A stretch of 16,746 bases of DNA from Pseudomonadota bacterium (GTDB lineage: Bacteria > Pseudomonadota > Gammaproteobacteria > Acidithiobacillales > Acidithiobacillaceae), in contig JAKBXD010000025.1 in the NCBI GenBank assembly GCA_021840785.1, positions 1 through 16,746 on the forward strand, written 5' to 3'. The position numbers and the translations under genes were made by a program. Under the pieces are notes generated by a model that worked only from the letters and a program-made list of their open reading frames with translations, was not told the origin of the DNA and ran no database searches. This document shows positions 13,753 to 16,746 of the stretch, piece after piece. Each line of letters opens with the position of its first letter. Position 1 is the stretch's first letter.

Positions 13753-14328
13753 TTATGCTTTTGCTTTTAATGCGACAATGGTATGCACCGCGGCATAGAC
13801 CTGGATATCCAGGTGATGGACGCCCGCCGTCGCCAGATCGCTCTCGACCTGGGAGATGGCCTCCTCTCTGGTCCCCGTGATGCTGCGCGGCGCAAGGTTC
13901 CTCCAGGAGACGATGCTCCAGGTCGGAAGTGCCGCTGTCGGTGCCGCCGATGGCTGGGCTTTGGTCTGCGCGGCGGAGTGATGACCCATCCACAAGACGT
14001 AACCCTTCGGCGGTTGCCATGCCGGTGTCGTCGATGGTGACGGCGCATTCGCCGGAACCGCTGAACAGGGGGTTACGGGCACGGGCTGCATGTGAATCGG
14101 TTTTGACGATGAGGTGGAGGGAGAGGACAAAACCCGTTTCTTTCCCTGATCCTCATCACCACCTGCAGCCGTGCCCGGTGCAACCGCCGAATTGGATTTG
14201 GAGCTCGCCCATTGCCATCCTTTGGGTGGCGCGGTGGACGGCACCGGCGCTTCCACTACCCGCGACATCGCGGGCGGCGTAACAGGCGGTTGCGTGGTAT
14301 TTATCAACGGATCATGAAAATAAAACAT
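13753..14328 (-). CDS. Unknown Pro/Ala/Ser-rich protein (191 aa)
   Basis: A 191-aa protein with no signal peptide or membrane span. About the first 130 residues are low in complexity and rich in Pro, Ala, Ser and Thr, with two related motifs, PPKGWQW and PPKGYVLW. The last ~55 residues (from TWSIVSWRNLAPRSITG) look folded, with a strand-helix-strand pattern. The ATG at 14328 has AGGAG 8 nt upstream and starts 34 nt after the trbE stop; an upstream reading to 14544 overlaps trbE and is not credible. It is the first accessory gene inserted after trbE. No function can be assigned. Confidence 0.75.
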   Translation of the reverse strand: MFYFHDPLINTTQPPVTPPAMSRVVEAPVPSTAPPKGWQWASSKSNSAVAPGTAAGGDEDQGKKRVLSSPSTSSSKPIHMQPVPVTPCSAVPANAPSPSTTPAWQPPKGYVLWMGHHSAAQTKAQPSAAPTAALPTWSIVSWRNLAPRSITGTREEAISQVESDLATAGVHHLDIQVYAAVHTIVALKAKA

Positions 14329-14362
14329 GGCGATAGCTCCTGTCTTTGAAGTAATGAATGAA

Positions 14363-16746
14363 TCAGTACGAATCCCAGAGGTCGGCGGCCTTGGCCTGTC
14401 CGCGTTCCCGCAACCATTGTGCCGGCCATTTCCAGTCATAGAGGTCGCGAAGCTCCCGGATGCGGGCGATGTCCTCCTTTCCGCTCGCGCCGACAAAGGC
14501 CAGCTCCGGGCCGGACAGTCCGAGTTCAAAAAGCCGCCGCCCATCGGGGTGCATCATGTAGTACTGACGCTTCGGGATGGCATTGGCCAGAATCTCGATC
14601 TGGCGCTGGTTCAGCCCTACGGATTCGTAGAGCGGACGCGACTGATCCGTCATGGCCTCCGGGTTGGGCAGGAGTATCTTGGTTGGGCAGGACTCGAAGA
14701 TGACATCCGCGATGCCGGACTTGATCAGGTCGGAAAGGCTCTGGGTCGCAAAAACGACGGCGACGTTGGCCTTGCGCAGTACTTTCAGCCATTCCCGGAT
14801 TTTTGCCCTGAACACGTCGTGCCCCAGCATGACCCAGGCCTCATCCAGAACCAGCAGGCTCGGCTGTCCTTTAAATCGCTGCTCGATGCGATGGAAGAGA
14901 TACAGGAGCGTGGGCAACAGGATTTTTTCGCCCAGGTTCATCAGGTGCTCCATCTCGAAGACCTGGAAGATGTCATCGCCCAGGCCGTCGCTCTCGGCGT
15001 CCAGCAGGTGCCCGGCGGGGCCTTTCAGCGTGTAGTATTTCAATGCGTCACGCAGGTCGTCGTCCTGGATGATGGTCACCAGAGATCCCAGAGTCCGTTG
15101 CCGCATCTCCGTGGTGCTGGATCCCAACTGAACGATGGCGCGATAGATTTCATCGCGCATGCGCGGCGTGATGGGGGTGTCTTTGCCCAGTTGCAGGGCA
15201 ACCAGTCCCTCGACCCACTCCGCCGCCCAGGACTGCTCCGAAGGTTTGTCCACCATGCCCAGGGGACAGAACGCCAGATCATGGGCGTCACCGGCAATGT
15301 CGTAGTGCTGGCCACCGGCGGCGGAGACCAGGGGCAGCATGGAATACCCCTTGTCGAACGCGAAGACCTGGGCGTTGGGGTAACGGAACTGCTGGGCCAC
15401 GGCCAATGCCAGAAGGGTACTTTTTCCCATGCCGGTGGGGCCGAGAATGACGCTGTGACCAATGTCCCCCGCATGCAGCGAAATGCGAAACGGCGTGCTG
15501 CCATCGGTATTCGCGTGCATCAGCACCGCGCTGTGCGGTGGATAGAACGGGCAGGAGTTTTCGTCCGGTCCCGGCCAAACACTGGTGAAGGGCAGGAGAT
15601 GCGCCAGATTCAACGTGTGGATCAGGGGCCGCCGGACGTTGGCGTAAGTGTTTCCCGGCATGGAACCCATGAGGGCTTCCACGGCGTTCACGTCCTCGAT
15701 GCGGACCCCGAAGCCTGCATTTTCTATGACCTTCTGGACCTCCCGCGCCGTGTCCATGACCACCTTCTCGCTTTCATGGGCCAGCAGGATGACGCTGGTG
15801 TAGTATCCGAAGCGCACCGCGCCGCTGGACGCCTCCGCTATCGCCACAACCGTATCGTTGGTCTGCTGATCGGCGTGGATGTTGATGTGCGTGGCCTGCC
15901 CGCCCTGACTCTCCCGGACGACATTGAGAGCCGACTTGCGCTTCTGGCTCCAGCGTGACCGATACCGGTTGATCTCCTTTTCAGCCTGAATGGGGTCCAG
16001 ATAAATGAAGCGGTTGGACCAGCGGTAGGACACCGGCAACCGGGAGAGAAAATCCAGAATGCCAGGCGAAGTCATGGCCGGGAATCCTTCAATGGCGAGG
16101 CAGGCGACGGCCTGGTTGTCGATCCGGGGATTGAATCCAGTCACCAGTTCATGCCGGCCCAGCACCGAGTCCAGATACATGGGCACCATGGATAGCCGGA
16201 AGGGCCGGTTGCGGAAACTCACGCAATATTCGAGATATTGCAGGATTTCGCTGTTGATGATTTCTCCAGTCCGCTCGTCCAGGATGTCTTCCATACGACG
16301 TATTTTGAGAAAACTCGACAGTCGGCCCTGAATCTCGTTGATGCGCTCCTTGAAGCGCTTGAGGTTATCGCCGCCGGGGGTGCTTTTTTCCCCGCCATCC
16401 ACCAGAAAGGATCCGGCCTTGGTGGCGGCGTCCGGAGCCGGAAAATAGGTCACCGTCAGCACGAAGCGCGAGGTATATCCGGCGCTTTCGGATTCAAAGC
16501 GAACGCGCCGGACATCATCAATCAGGCGCGTGGTGCGATCCGGGAAGTTCGCTTCCGCGGCATAGCCCGGCGCCGGGATACGGATGGCGTCGCAGTTCAG
16601 TACCCATCCATCCCCCAGGGACAGCGCGGTATTGATGCGGTTGGACATGGACGCCAACTCCGCATTCGTCGCCGAGTCCAGGTCGGGGCCGGTGTAATAA
16701 AACCCGGCCGTGAGACTGCCGTTTTTGTTGAGGACGACGCCGTTGT
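14363..16746 (-). CDS. trbE: TrbE / VirB4 conjugative ATPase, 5' end outside the window
   Basis: At least 793 residues are visible of the TrbE/VirB4 ATPase, which energises pilus assembly and DNA transfer at the inner membrane. The frame stays open to the right edge and the residues there (TAGFYYTGPDLDSAT) belong to the conserved TrbE N-terminus, so the TTG at 16657 is internal and the true start lies beyond the window. Walker A is GPTGMGKST (about residues 435-443 of the visible part), Walker B LLVLDEAW (about 630-637), followed by the FATQS motif. The C-terminus is complete. RP4 TrbE has about 850 residues, so only a short N-terminal part is missing. trbB-trbC-trbD would be expected upstream. 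Confidence 0.97.
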   Translation of the reverse strand, partial: NGVVLNKNGSLTAGFYYTGPDLDSATNAELASMSNRINTALSLGDGWVLNCDAIRIPAPGYAAEANFPDRTTRLIDDVRRVRFESESAGYTSRFVLTVTYFPAPDAATKAGSFLVDGGEKSTPGGDNLKRFKERINEIQGRLSSFLKIRRMEDILDERTGEIINSEILQYLEYCVSFRNRPFRLSMVPMYLDSVLGRHELVTGFNPRIDNQAVACLAIEGFPAMTSPGILDFLSRLPVSYRWSNRFIYLDPIQAEKEINRYRSRWSQKRKSALNVVRESQGGQATHINIHADQQTNDTVVAIAEASSGAVRFGYYTSVILLAHESEKVVMDTAREVQKVIENAGFGVRIEDVNAVEALMGSMPGNTYANVRRPLIHTLNLAHLLPFTSVWPGPDENSCPFYPPHSAVLMHANTDGSTPFRISLHAGDIGHSVILGPTGMGKSTLLALAVAQQFRYPNAQVFAFDKGYSMLPLVSAAGGQHYDIAGDAHDLAFCPLGMVDKPSEQSWAAEWVEGLVALQLGKDTPITPRMRDEIYRAIVQLGSSTTEMRQRTLGSLVTIIQDDDLRDALKYYTLKGPAGHLLDAESDGLGDDIFQVFEMEHLMNLGEKILLPTLLYLFHRIEQRFKGQPSLLVLDEAWVMLGHDVFRAKIREWLKVLRKANVAVVFATQSLSDLIKSGIADVIFESCPTKILLPNPEAMTDQSRPLYESVGLNQRQIEILANAIPKRQYYMMHPDGRRLFELGLSGPELAFVGASGKEDIARIRELRDLYDWKWPAQWLRERGQAKAADLWDSY

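Noticed and set aside
14327..15958. 543-aa open frame on the plus strand opposite trbE
   Set aside because: It is antisense to a well-supported VirB4 ATPase with intact Walker motifs and resembles no protein; GC-rich codons leave the opposite frame open.
16657..16746. TTG at 16657 as the start of trbE
   Set aside because: Upstream codons to the window edge are in frame and encode conserved TrbE N-terminal residues, so the TTG is an internal Leu codon.
1..16746. CRISPR arrays, tRNA, rRNA or insertion sequences
   Set aside because: No regularly spaced repeats, no cloverleaf or rRNA-like stretches and no transposase motifs were found on either strand.

Overview
The window holds most of a conjugative type IV secretion (T4SS) locus of the Trb (P-type) class. 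It is almost entirely coded on the minus strand, so transcription runs from high to low coordinates. Base composition is moderately GC-rich, and the genes are tightly packed, usually with clear AAAGGAG-type ribosome sites. The content suggests an integrative conjugative element or conjugative plasmid of a proteobacterium. The general style recalls elements of acidophiles such as Acidithiobacillus, but nothing in the sequence proves the host. No plus-strand gene is supported; the long plus-strand ORFs are antisense shadows.

Layout in transcription order: (1) trbE/virB4 ATPase, cut by the right window edge (14363-16746). (2) Six accessory genes (10098-14328): a Pro/Ala/Ser-rich protein of 191 aa, a 74-aa protein, a SNF2/SMARCAL1-like helicase, a YbjQ/UPF0145 protein, a glycine-zipper lipoprotein with a Gln/Tyr-rich tail, and a two-TM protein. 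(3) trbJ, an EexN-like entry-exclusion lipoprotein in the trbK position, and trbL, closed by an intrinsic terminator (9891-6928). (4) trbF, trbG and trbI, closed by a second terminator (6812-3690). (5) A separate unit behind a highly symmetric 50-bp operator-like dyad: a large unknown acidic protein with HTH-like segments, a J-domain membrane protein, a VirB1/TrbN-like lytic transglycosylase overlapping it by ATGA, and the start of one more gene running off the left edge.

The core order trbE-J-K(eex)-L-F-G-I matches the Ti-plasmid/ICE type trb operon, except that about 4.2 kb of unrelated genes sits between E and J. TrbE powers the channel; TrbL, TrbF, TrbG and TrbI form the inner-membrane, periplasmic and outer-membrane channel; TrbJ is the VirB5-like pilus-associated subunit; the transglycosylase would open the peptidoglycan; the EexN-like lipoprotein would stop redundant transfer. 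VirB11/TrbB and TrbC/TrbD are not seen and would be expected just right of the window.

The most interesting non-coding signals are: four copies of a 16-nt intergenic element (TTGAAAATACCGAGCC on the plus strand); a 41-nt composite element shared, ungapped, by the leaders of trbF and trbJ, with half of it also in front of ybjQ; and the phased dyad at 3598-3647. Together they suggest a dedicated regulatory layer for this transfer system.
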